A stretch of DNA of 64,000 nt from Neobacillus sp. WH10 (lineage in GTDB: Bacteria > Bacillota > Bacilli > Bacillales > Cytobacillaceae): positions 4,216,001-4,280,000 of the forward strand of contig NZ_CP126110.1 of NCBI RefSeq assembly GCF_030123405.1, in the 5' to 3' direction. Positions 33,511-40,196 of this stretch are shown piece by piece (positions within the stretch are counted from its first letter, which is position 1; every line of letters starts with the position of its first letter). Made by a program: the position numbers and the translations under genes. The notes under the pieces were generated by a model that did no database searches, had not been told where the DNA came from, and was given only the letters and a program-made list of their open reading frames with translations.

Positions 33511-33526
33511 TGTGACCTACATCACA
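33511..33526. promoter_or_regulatory. FNR/CRP-type palindrome, distal
   Basis: TGTGACCTACATCACA matches TGTGA-N6-TCACA exactly. On the minus strand a weak AT-rich -10 (TAAATA or TATAGA) lies 25-40 bases downstream, consistent with an activator-dependent promoter and a ~320-base leader. Confidence 0.65.
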
Positions 33527-33665
33527 AAATAAATCTAAGTTGTTGCCAAAGTGTGAACGCGTTTTTTCTATTTTCATGTTGTTTTTATTAAGAATTTGAT
33601 ATTTAGGGTTTGGAGCGATGGTATTTTGATGAAACATTGCCGTTTTTTTGGTAAGAAAATTAATA

Positions 33666-33706
33666 AAAAAAATCCCGCAACAATAATGTTGAGGGATTTT
33701 TTTTTT
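33666..33706. terminator. Bidirectional terminator after the small ytzC-linked gene
   Basis: AAAATCCCGCAAC and GTTGAGGGATTTT pair with one mismatch; long A and T runs on both sides. Confidence 0.85.
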
Positions 33707-33872
33707 AATTTTCTTGATGCATTTTCGATTTAACCGGCTGACCACCTGATTTTTCATATTTCTTTTTCGCTTGTTTTACAAGATTGACATCCTGCCCAAG
33801 TTCGAGATCTTGATTATTGATGCCATTTCGTGTTGTTTGTTCAGGATTTTGATGCTTTGACCGTTTTTTCAA
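33705..33872 (-). CDS. Small hydrophilic protein, 55 residues, unknown
   Basis: TTG start at 33872 behind a near-ideal AGGAGGAGAACCT. It encodes MKKRSKHQNPEQTTRNGINN, then DLELGQDVNLVKQAKKKYE and a GGQPVKSKMHQEN tail. The composition (Lys, Gln, Asn, few hydrophobics) is like small spore-associated proteins of Bacillus, but I do not recognise the family. It follows ytzC closely (the ytzC stop is next to its ribosome site), so the two form an operon ending at the hairpin at 33666-33706. Confidence 0.7.
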   Translation of the reverse strand: MKKRSKHQNPEQTTRNGINNQDLELGQDVNLVKQAKKKYEKSGGQPVKSKMHQEN

Positions 33873-33888
33873 ATAGGTTCTCCTCCTC

Positions 33889-34152
33889 TTAATGCTCTTC
33901 TAAAATCATGGAGTTCTGTAACTGTTGAAGCTGAAGTCTCATTCTATGGAGTTGTTCCCGCTGCTGCGAATTCGCACTATGGGCCATTTTTGCAATATCT
34001 TGATAGGTCTCCTCTAGCTGTTGCAACGCATCTGTATAATTATCGTCATTATAATGCTCCTGAAGGCTGCTTTGTTTATATTGTTCCTCTGCATAGCGAA
34101 TTGTATCCTCAACTTGCTGCATTAAATTGTCCATTGATTCGCGAGTAGCCAT
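33889..34152 (-). CDS. ytzC: Conserved hypothetical protein YtzC
   Basis: 87 residues beginning MATRESMDNLMQQVEDTIRY. It is helical and Gln/Glu-rich, with the family ending REQLHRMRLQLQQLQNSMIL. No catalytic motif or membrane segment is present. The adjacent ytqA matches the B. subtilis order. It is known only as a Bacillus-specific small protein. A good site (AAGGAGG) precedes the ATG. Confidence 0.85.
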   Translation of the reverse strand: MATRESMDNLMQQVEDTIRYAEEQYKQSSLQEHYNDDNYTDALQQLEETYQDIAKMAHSANSQQREQLHRMRLQLQQLQNSMILEEH

Positions 34153-34311
34153 CTAAGAACCTCCTTAATGTTATGGCACAATCCAATTATGAAGCACACA
34201 CTGCTTCATTTCTTATTGTGTTCTCCATGCATTTTCCTATTACACAAACAGTTAGATAAAGTGAAACTTCCTTAATTGGAGGGCTTTTCCATCCCTCAAC
34301 GGTGATTAACT

Positions 34312-34414
34312 AAACCAATCGGGATTTTACGGGCTGTTGATCCCAAACTGATCCTTTTACATCAAAGTCTTAGATTATGGGGCTTATGCATACTACACGT
34401 TAATGCGGGATAAA
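34312..34414 (-). repeat. Dispersed ~100-bp structured repeat, copy 2 (inverted)
   Basis: Read on the minus strand it starts TTTATCCCGCATTAACG and ends GATCAACAGCCCGTAAAA then TCCCGATTGG, aligning end to end with copy 1 at 7527-7626. It lies in the 366-base gap ahead of ytqA. Confidence 0.7.
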
Positions 34415-34444
34415 TAATCCTAATTCCACTTGAAACAATTACAA

Positions 34445-34473
34445 TTGGATAAGACTTTCGCTTCATGTTAAAA
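34445..34473 (+). promoter_or_regulatory. Possible SigA promoter of ytqA
   Basis: TTGGAT, 17 bases, TTAAAA. Both hexamers are imperfect. Confidence 0.45.
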
Positions 34474-34518
34474 TTGTCCTTATGTAAACTTTACTTTTAA
34501 TAAAGGAGGTTTTCTGAC

Positions 34519-35478
34519 ATGTTTCAGACAAAACCTTTTCCATATGCAACAGATGATAAACGGTACCATACATGGAATTATCACCTTCGTCAACATTTTG
34601 GCCATAAGGTGTTTAAAGTTGCACTAGATGGAGGCTTTGATTGTCCGAACCGTGACGGTACTGTGGCACATGGGGGCTGTACTTTTTGCAGTGCTGCCGG
34701 CTCAGGTGATTTTGCTGGAAATCGTGTTGAGACACTGGAGACACAATTCAACGAAATTAAAGAAAAAATGCATTCGAAATGGAAAGACGGCAAATACATG
34801 GCCTATTTTCAAGCATTCACAAATACCCATGCACCCGTTGATGTCCTTCGTGAAAAATATGAAACCGTCCTTAAACAAGAAGGTGTTGTGGGATTGTCAA
34901 TTGCAACCCGTCCGGATTGTCTACAGGATGATGTCGTTGAGTATTTAGCGGAATTAAATGAACGAACCTACTTATGGGTTGAGCTTGGGCTGCAGACAGT
35001 GCATGAACGTACTGCATTACTCATCAACCGTGCCCATGATTTTCAATGTTATGTTGAAGGAGTTAACAAGTTAAGAAAGCATGGAATTCGTATTTGCTCT
35101 CATATCATAAATGGGTTGCCGCTTGAGTCGTATGACATGATGATGGAAACGGCGCGTGAAGTTGCAAAATTAGATGTGCAAGGGATTAAAATTCACCTGC
35201 TGCACCTTCTAAAAGGTACACCAATGGTCAAACAATATGAAAAAGGAATGCTTGAATTCCTCTCACAAGAAAACTATGTAAACTTAGTATGCGACCAATT
35301 GGAAATTTTACCGCCGGAAATGATTGTTCATCGCATTACGGGTGACGGCCCAATTGACTTGATGGTCGGCCCAATGTGGAGTGTAAATAAATGGGAAGTG
35401 TTGAATGCCATTGATGCAGAACTAAGGCGTAGAGACAGCTGGCAGGGCAAATTTTATCAAGGGGCTTTAAACCGATGA
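34519..35478 (+). CDS. ytqA: Radical SAM enzyme YtqA (MnmL)
   Basis: 319 residues of the TIGR01212-type radical SAM group. The iron-sulfur cysteines are in DCPNRDGT (Cys42) and GGCTFCSAAGSGDF (Cys54, Cys57). It has been linked, with YtqB, to the mnm5s2U wobble modification in Gram-positive bacteria, acting on the cmnm5 branch; that assignment is from recalled literature. AAAGGAGG lies ahead of the ATG. Its last codon overlaps the ATG of ytqB (ATGA), indicating translational coupling. Confidence 0.9.
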   Translation: MFQTKPFPYATDDKRYHTWNYHLRQHFGHKVFKVALDGGFDCPNRDGTVAHGGCTFCSAAGSGDFAGNRVETLETQFNEIKEKMHSKWKDGKYMAYFQAFTNTHAPVDVLREKYETVLKQEGVVGLSIATRPDCLQDDVVEYLAELNERTYLWVELGLQTVHERTALLINRAHDFQCYVEGVNKLRKHGIRICSHIINGLPLESYDMMMETAREVAKLDVQGIKIHLLHLLKGTPMVKQYEKGMLEFLSQENYVNLVCDQLEILPPEMIVHRITGDGPIDLMVGPMWSVNKWEVLNAIDAELRRRDSWQGKFYQGALNR

Positions 35479-36047
35479 AAATGGAGCGTATTCTTCCCTT
35501 TGCAAAAAATTTACTCGAAAAAGCAATAAAACCTGGTGATTTTGTGGTTGATGCAACAGTAGGAAATGGACATGACACCGTTTTTTTAGCTGGACTTGTA
35601 GGGGAAAACGGGATGGTCTATGGCTTTGATATCCAGGAAGAAGCGATTGCAGCAACTAGAGAGCGCTTAACGCAGAATGGTCTGTTAGAGCAGGTTACCA
35701 TTTTTCATGCAGGCCATGAGCAGCTTTCTGCTAAGATCCCGACTAATGTTCATGGAAAACTTACCGGCGCTATATTTAACCTTGGCTATCTGCCTGGCAG
35801 CGATAAAACGACAGTAACCCGGCCTGAGACAACAATTGCCGCAATTGAGCAGTTGTTAGATATGATGGCACCAGAAGGAACAATTGTACTTGTTATTTAC
35901 CATGGGCACGAACAAGGTGTTGTGGAAAGGGATTCTCTTCTTCAATATTGCGAACAAATACATCAAAGAACTGCCCATGTACTGCAATATCAATTTATTA
36001 ATCAACAAAATAACCCGCCGTTTATCGTTGCAATTGAAAAAAGGTAA
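35475..36047 (+). CDS. mnmM: tRNA mnm5s2U methyltransferase YtqB (MnmM)
   Basis: 190 residues of class I methyltransferase. VVDATVGNGHDTVFLAGLVG is SAM-binding motif I, NLGYLPGSDK the substrate motif, and INQQNNPPFIVAIEKR the conserved ending of YtqB. The family methylates 5-aminomethyl-2-thiouridine at tRNA position 34. It overlaps ytqA by 4 bases. Its original terminator, just after the stop codon, has been split by the IS3 insertion. Confidence 0.92.
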   Translation: MKMERILPFAKNLLEKAIKPGDFVVDATVGNGHDTVFLAGLVGENGMVYGFDIQEEAIAATRERLTQNGLLEQVTIFHAGHEQLSAKIPTNVHGKLTGAIFNLGYLPGSDKTTVTRPETTIAAIEQLLDMMAPEGTIVLVIYHGHEQGVVERDSLLQYCEQIHQRTAHVLQYQFINQQNNPPFIVAIEKR

Positions 36048-36143
36048 AACCAGGCCCTTGATATTATCCCCTTTAAGTAGACAGTGTAAAAAACCCATGT
36101 GTATAGCGTGGGTGTTACACTAATACTTGGAGGGGATATTTCT

Positions 36144-36488
36144 ATGGCTAAAAAAGGACAACAATTTCAAAGGTATACAAATGAATTTAAATTAAATGCT
36201 GTAATGAAATATGTAAAAGGATCTAAAAGTTATAAAGTATTGGCGGATGAGTTAGGAATTTTAAACTGTACTCAACTAAAAGTGTGGGTAAAGAAGTGGG
36301 AAAAGGGAGAGAAATTTGAAGAACGAAGTGGAGTGTCTAATCCATTAAAAGGTCGACCTCGTACTAATTTTAAGTCAGTAGAAGAAGAAAGAGATTACCT
36401 AAAGGCACAGGTGGATTATTTAAAAAAGCAGTATCCAAATCTAGTAAAGGAGGAGAAATCCCCCAACAGAGCAAGTATGAAATCATAG
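36144..36488 (+). CDS. IS3-family transposase OrfA
   Basis: 114 residues. It starts MAKKGQQFQRYTNEFKLNAV and contains a helix-turn-helix (SYKVLADELGILNCTQLKVWVKKW) and a C-terminal leucine-zipper-like stretch (EEERDYLKAQVDYLKKQ). It binds the element ends. GGAGGGGAT precedes the ATG at 36144. A slippery A AAA AAG heptamer at 36422-36428, in the correct frame, allows a -1 shift into orfB and an OrfAB fusion transposase. Confidence 0.92.
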   Translation: MAKKGQQFQRYTNEFKLNAVMKYVKGSKSYKVLADELGILNCTQLKVWVKKWEKGEKFEERSGVSNPLKGRPRTNFKSVEEERDYLKAQVDYLKKQYPNLVKEEKSPNRASMKS

Positions 36489-36523
36489 AAGGATTAAGGG
36501 ATGTCTATCCAATCACATGGTTA

Positions 36524-37321
36524 TTGGAAATCGCTTATATTAAAAGAGCAAGCTACTATAAATGGAGGTCCACTCAATTTAAACGCGATGAAAGAACAAA
36601 ACAAGACCAAGATATATGTGAACACATGATGGGCATTCATATACTTCATCCCGAAGTTGGCTGCCCTCGTATGACCTATTTGTTAAAGGAAAATGATTAT
36701 AAGATTAATCATAAAAAGGTGTACCGATTGATGAAAGAAATGAACATCCAGTCTGTCATCCGAAAGAAAAGAAAGCGCCATGGTCATACTCCATCCGTAA
36801 TCCATCCGAATCGCCTAAAGAGAAAATTTAAGGCAACAGGACCTAATCAAAAAATGGTAACGGATATAACATATGTCTCAGATGGTAAGCAATTCTATTA
36901 CCTATCGGTAATTCAAGATCTATTTAATAATGAGATTGTGTCATGGGAACTTTCGAAACGAAACGACCTTGAACTTGTTTTGAATACAGTAGAAATATGG
37001 ACAAAGAAAAAAGACGTAGCTGAAGCTGTTCTCCATTCGGATCAAGGCTTTCAGTATACGTCTAAGGGATACAACAATCGATTAGAAGCATACAGCATTA
37101 AGGGCAGCCACTCTCGCAAAGGAAACTGCCTGGATAATGCTTGCATTGAATCCTTCTTTTCGCATCTCAAAACAGAGAAGTTGTATATTGAACAGTGTAA
37201 ATCAGAAGTGGAGATACGACAAGCGATTGAGGATTATATTTATCATTACAATTACAAACGTATTCAAAAGAAACTAAAACAACGCGCGCCGATTGAATAT
37301 CGACACGCGTTGGCAGCTTAG
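36524..37321 (+). CDS. IS3-family transposase OrfB, catalytic part
   Basis: 265 residues counted from a TTG at 36524, but the frame is open back to the slippery site at 36425, so the real product is probably the OrfAB fusion. The rve-type core shows Asp114 (MVTDITYV), Asp173 (LHSDQGFQY) and Glu209 (CIESFFSHLKTE), spaced 35 residues, the DD(35)E of IS3. A GGAGGAG at 36450-36456 could alternatively allow independent orfB initiation. No stop or frameshift disrupts the domain. Confidence 0.92.
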   Translation: MEIAYIKRASYYKWRSTQFKRDERTKQDQDICEHMMGIHILHPEVGCPRMTYLLKENDYKINHKKVYRLMKEMNIQSVIRKKRKRHGHTPSVIHPNRLKRKFKATGPNQKMVTDITYVSDGKQFYYLSVIQDLFNNEIVSWELSKRNDLELVLNTVEIWTKKKDVAEAVLHSDQGFQYTSKGYNNRLEAYSIKGSHSRKGNCLDNACIESFFSHLKTEKLYIEQCKSEVEIRQAIEDYIYHYNYKRIQKKLKQRAPIEYRHALAA

Positions 37322-37371
37322 CTTTTTTATGTTGTCTACTTGACAGGGGTAAGACCACCTGCCTGGTTTTT

Positions 37372-38454
37372 TTATTTTGTCATTAATCTCGTTACAAACG
37401 CAGGTACTGATTTTTGTATTGACCTGTAGGCCAGTCCATTGAAATAAAAGAAATAACTAATCCAGCCACCGGATTTAATGATTCCTTTCGCCAGTTTACG
37501 GACATTTTTTTGTTTACGGACCTTTGCATCCGAAAGATAGATCCCTAACAAGCCGCGATTAATGAGCTGATGAAATTTTTTGTGTGGAAGGTACTCGGTA
37601 TGCCTGTCTGCCTCCGTCACAAAATGCTTTAAGCGATTGAAAAGTGTTTCCTCACTTTTATAGTAGGAGCAAAAATTCAAGTCGCCTCCTGCAATGTCCT
37701 CCTCCTGGTCAATAAAATAGTCCAAAAGAATATGTAATCCCTGAATATAAGGAAAATATCCCTTACGAATATTTTCAGCATCTTTCTCCCGAAAGTCCTC
37801 ACGCATCGCATACGAGATTAAACAAAAAATCCCAAGTGTGGAACCGGAGCATGCCGAGAATTCATACCATTCCATATCAGGCAGATCATCCTGATAATAA
37901 CGAAACCATTTTTCCAGCCTAGGTACACGCTCCTCCTTCACCACATGCTTGTTTATTTGCAAGTCACAATAGTACTGACATAACTCGAGGAGATAATCTT
38001 TAATGACATCATAATGCTCCAACTCCCTTAAAACAGAACGACATGTTGCCGATAAATCATACAGATACTGATTGTCATCCTGATCCAAGCGAAGGCGGTA
38101 ATAATTTTTCTCTTCTGTATGTAGAACAAGTGCATCTGACATCGATTCGTGCAATGCCGCAAAATCATCAGGATCAAGAGATGTACTCCGGTCGCACAAA
38201 TTATCTAAATAGTCGCTGATTGTTTGATAAGCGACAATAAACTTTACTGCTTTTTTATAATGCTCACCGGCTGTGAGTGCAAGAATGGCTCCCCCCTCAC
38301 AGTGGAAGGTTTTATGCTCAATACTGGCAAGAGCTTGATTTCTAAGCTCCGGGTTCGGTATTTTTTCAGCACGCCTTTTCCAATAAGCCAATTCTTGATG
38401 GACTGCTGGAAGGATTTTTCGATAGACCCTTGACATGAGGGTGATTGGCATCAT
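37372..38454 (-). CDS. ytpB: Tetraprenyl-beta-curcumene synthase YtpB
   Basis: 360 residues. The sequence has the acidic block AYQTISDYLDNLCDRS (Asp-rich, about 95-110) and GSTLGIFCLISYAMREDF of the DUF2600/large terpene cyclase family. In B. subtilis YtpB converts a C35 prenyl diphosphate to tetraprenyl-beta-curcumene, the precursor of spore sesquarterpenoids. The enzyme lacks the classical DDxxD, as the family does. It lies downstream of ytpA; its 3' terminator has been separated from it by the IS3 element. Confidence 0.9.
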   Translation of the reverse strand: MMPITLMSRVYRKILPAVHQELAYWKRRAEKIPNPELRNQALASIEHKTFHCEGGAILALTAGEHYKKAVKFIVAYQTISDYLDNLCDRSTSLDPDDFAALHESMSDALVLHTEEKNYYRLRLDQDDNQYLYDLSATCRSVLRELEHYDVIKDYLLELCQYYCDLQINKHVVKEERVPRLEKWFRYYQDDLPDMEWYEFSACSGSTLGIFCLISYAMREDFREKDAENIRKGYFPYIQGLHILLDYFIDQEEDIAGGDLNFCSYYKSEETLFNRLKHFVTEADRHTEYLPHKKFHQLINRGLLGIYLSDAKVRKQKNVRKLAKGIIKSGGWISYFFYFNGLAYRSIQKSVPAFVTRLMTK

Positions 38455-38506
38455 GGATTACAACAACCTTTCTTAATGATAAGTATATATTTATTTAACT
38501 TCGAAA

Positions 38507-38570
38507 ACAGTTCAGCCTCAGCTTCCAGCGACTAGTGGCCAAACGGCGCTATACGGTCGCATCCGCTTTT
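38507..38570 (-). repeat. Short copy of the GCGG(A/T)(A/T)GCG element
   Basis: On the minus strand AAAAGCGGATGCGACCG begins directly after the ytpA stop codon and AGTCGCTGGAAGCTGAGG ends it. It shares its ends with the leuS-leader element. Confidence 0.55.
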
Positions 38571-39374
38571 CTATACGATATAACCAATTGCTTTTAATTG
38601 ACTGTTAACAAAATCCTTTGCATATTCAAAAACCTCTTCCCGCTCCGGTTCATTAAATATTTCATGATAGCAATTAGGCCATTCCTTATACCTTTTTTCC
38701 GATAAAGGCACATGATTGAACCATTCTTTAACAGTTTTTTTATTTACAATCTTATCATCCCCGCCCTGCATCACAAGCATGGGGATATCCTGTATTTTTT
38801 CGAGGTTTATGAATGCCTGTTTTATGGCATCCGCAAGTTCACGATACCATCTGACAGAAACCTTTGTCACGTAAAGTGTATCATTGGTATCAGCTTCCCT
38901 TACATCCTCGTTTCTTGTCGCCATTTGGACCGTTAATCCTGAATTCATCCTTAAGGATGGATAAACAACATTAAAAAGATGTGACATTGTATCTAATAAT
39001 TTTGATGGAGTATGAATGAGTCCTAAACATGGTGATGACAGAATCACTCCTGCAATATTTAATCGTTCTTCCTGTAATAAGCGGATGGAAATCAGGCCCC
39101 CCATACTATGTCCTATCAAAAACACTGGCAGCTCATAGCGATAAGCAGCTTGAACCCAATCCTTTACCTCAATGATATATTCATCAAAGGAATCAATATG
39201 GCCTCGGCTGGCTCTTGTTGTCATGCCTTGCCCTGGAAGGTCGCCCATAATGACATGAAATCCCGATAACCGCCACATTTCGATCAGCCAGCCGTATCTC
39301 CTATGGTGTTCCATTGCCCCATGAACGATTACGATTACCGCTTTTGCTTCTCCTTCAGCTTCCCACTTCCACAT
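38571..39374 (-). CDS. ytpA: Lysophospholipase / monoglyceride lipase-type hydrolase YtpA
   Basis: 267 residues of alpha/beta hydrolase. VHGAMEHHRRYGWLI holds the oxyanion region, LIGHSMGGLISIRLL the GHSMGG nucleophile elbow, and the late Asp (MQGGDDKIV) and His (NCYHEIFNE) complete the triad. B. subtilis YtpA is a phospholipase reported to make the antibiotic lysophospholipid bacilysocin. The gene precedes ytpB on the same strand, separated by a short repeat element. GGGGG precedes the ATG. Confidence 0.9.
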   Translation of the reverse strand: MWKWEAEGEAKAVIVIVHGAMEHHRRYGWLIEMWRLSGFHVIMGDLPGQGMTTRASRGHIDSFDEYIIEVKDWVQAAYRYELPVFLIGHSMGGLISIRLLQEERLNIAGVILSSPCLGLIHTPSKLLDTMSHLFNVVYPSLRMNSGLTVQMATRNEDVREADTNDTLYVTKVSVRWYRELADAIKQAFINLEKIQDIPMLVMQGGDDKIVNKKTVKEWFNHVPLSEKRYKEWPNCYHEIFNEPEREEVFEYAKDFVNSQLKAIGYIV

Positions 39375-39491
39375 ATTTTTTCCCCCTAGAAAAAAGTAAT
39401 AAGCAATTGTTTAAGTAAATAAGGTGAATTTTTTGAAAATCACTTTAAGCACCGATAAAATAGAATCATCATTTAAAAAGGAGCGAAACAA

Positions 39492-40004
39492 ATGATTTAC
39501 CCCTATAAAGATAAATACCCGCTAATTGCTGACACCGCATTTATTGCTGATTATGTAACGATAACTGGTGATGTTGAAATAGGTGAACAGTCCAGTGTCT
39601 GGTTTAATTCGAGTATTAGAGGTGATGTCGCACCAACGAGGATTGGCAATAAAGTGAATATCCAAGATAACTCTATCTTACACCAAAGTCCTAATAACCC
39701 GCTAATTTTAGAAGATGAAGTAACAATTGGGCATCAGGTGATCCTTCACAGCTGCATCGTAAGAAAAGGAGCATTAATCGGGATGGGATCCATTATTCTT
39801 GATAACGCTGAAATCGGTGAAGGTGCATTTATTGGCGCCGGCAGTCTTGTTCCACAAGGGAAGAAAATTCCCCCTAATACTTTAGCATTTGGCAGACCTG
39901 CTAAAGTTATTAGAGAATTAACCCCGGAGGATAAAAACGAAATGAAACGCATTTATACAGAATATGCGGAAAAGGGCCAATATTATAAGTCACTTCAATC
40001 ATAA
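39492..40004 (+). CDS. ytoA: Gamma-carbonic-anhydrase-like hexapeptide protein YtoA
   Basis: 170 residues of left-handed beta-helix with hexapeptide repeats (ADYVTITGDVEIGEQSSVWF, then TIGHQVILHSCIV). Metal ligands typical of gamma-carbonic anhydrase are the histidines in ILHQS, IGHQV and ILHSC. Trimeric, with metal sites between subunits. Whether it has hydratase activity is unknown for YtoA. AAAAGGAGCG precedes the ATG. Divergent from ytpA. Confidence 0.88.
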   Translation: MIYPYKDKYPLIADTAFIADYVTITGDVEIGEQSSVWFNSSIRGDVAPTRIGNKVNIQDNSILHQSPNNPLILEDEVTIGHQVILHSCIVRKGALIGMGSIILDNAEIGEGAFIGAGSLVPQGKKIPPNTLAFGRPAKVIRELTPEDKNEMKRIYTEYAEKGQYYKSLQS

Positions 40005-40157
40005 TTTAATGGAAATAAAAGCTTGAGAAATCTATTGGCTCATTTCCTTGAAAGATTGACTCATATTTTAGTTTTTTAGCTGATTATTTGAACTAATAAT
40101 ACATTGTCCTTCATCAATGGATTATTATACAAATAATGTAAAAAAACCAAAACAATA

Positions 40158-40193
40158 CAAAAAAGCACCCAACTAAAACAATTGGGTGCTTTC
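40158..40193 (-). terminator. Terminator of asnB
   Basis: AAAGCACCCAA and TTGGGTGCTTT pair around CTAAAACAA; the minus strand ends in TTTTTTG, right after the asnB stop. Confidence 0.88.
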
Positions 40194-40196
40194 CTA

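Larger units (their letters stand above)
33156..33704. other. Long leader/regulatory gap upstream of the nrf operon
   Basis: About 550 bases with no supported gene. It holds two exact TGTGA-N6-TCACA palindromes, a wider inverted repeat (33367-33390) and a bidirectional terminator at the far end. An open frame at 33485-33757 overlaps these signals and lacks a ribosome site. Confidence 0.55.
36059..37357 (+). mobile_element. IS3-family (IS150-like) insertion sequence, complete
   Basis: 1299 bp bounded by ~36-bp imperfect inverted repeats: left TGATATTATCCCCTTTAAGT, right (complemented) TGGTCTTACCCCTGTCAAGT, both continuing AGACA..TAAAAAA. The ends are 5'-TG and CA-3'. The 3-bp direct repeat CCT (36056-36058 and 37358-37360) flanks it. 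It carries orfA and orfB in a -1 frame relation and an intact DDE triad, so it looks potentially active. Confidence 0.92.

Noticed and set aside
33485..33757. Minus-strand frame of 90 residues upstream of the nrf operon
   Set aside because: It overlaps an FNR-type palindrome, a terminator and the end of another small gene, and lacks a ribosome site.
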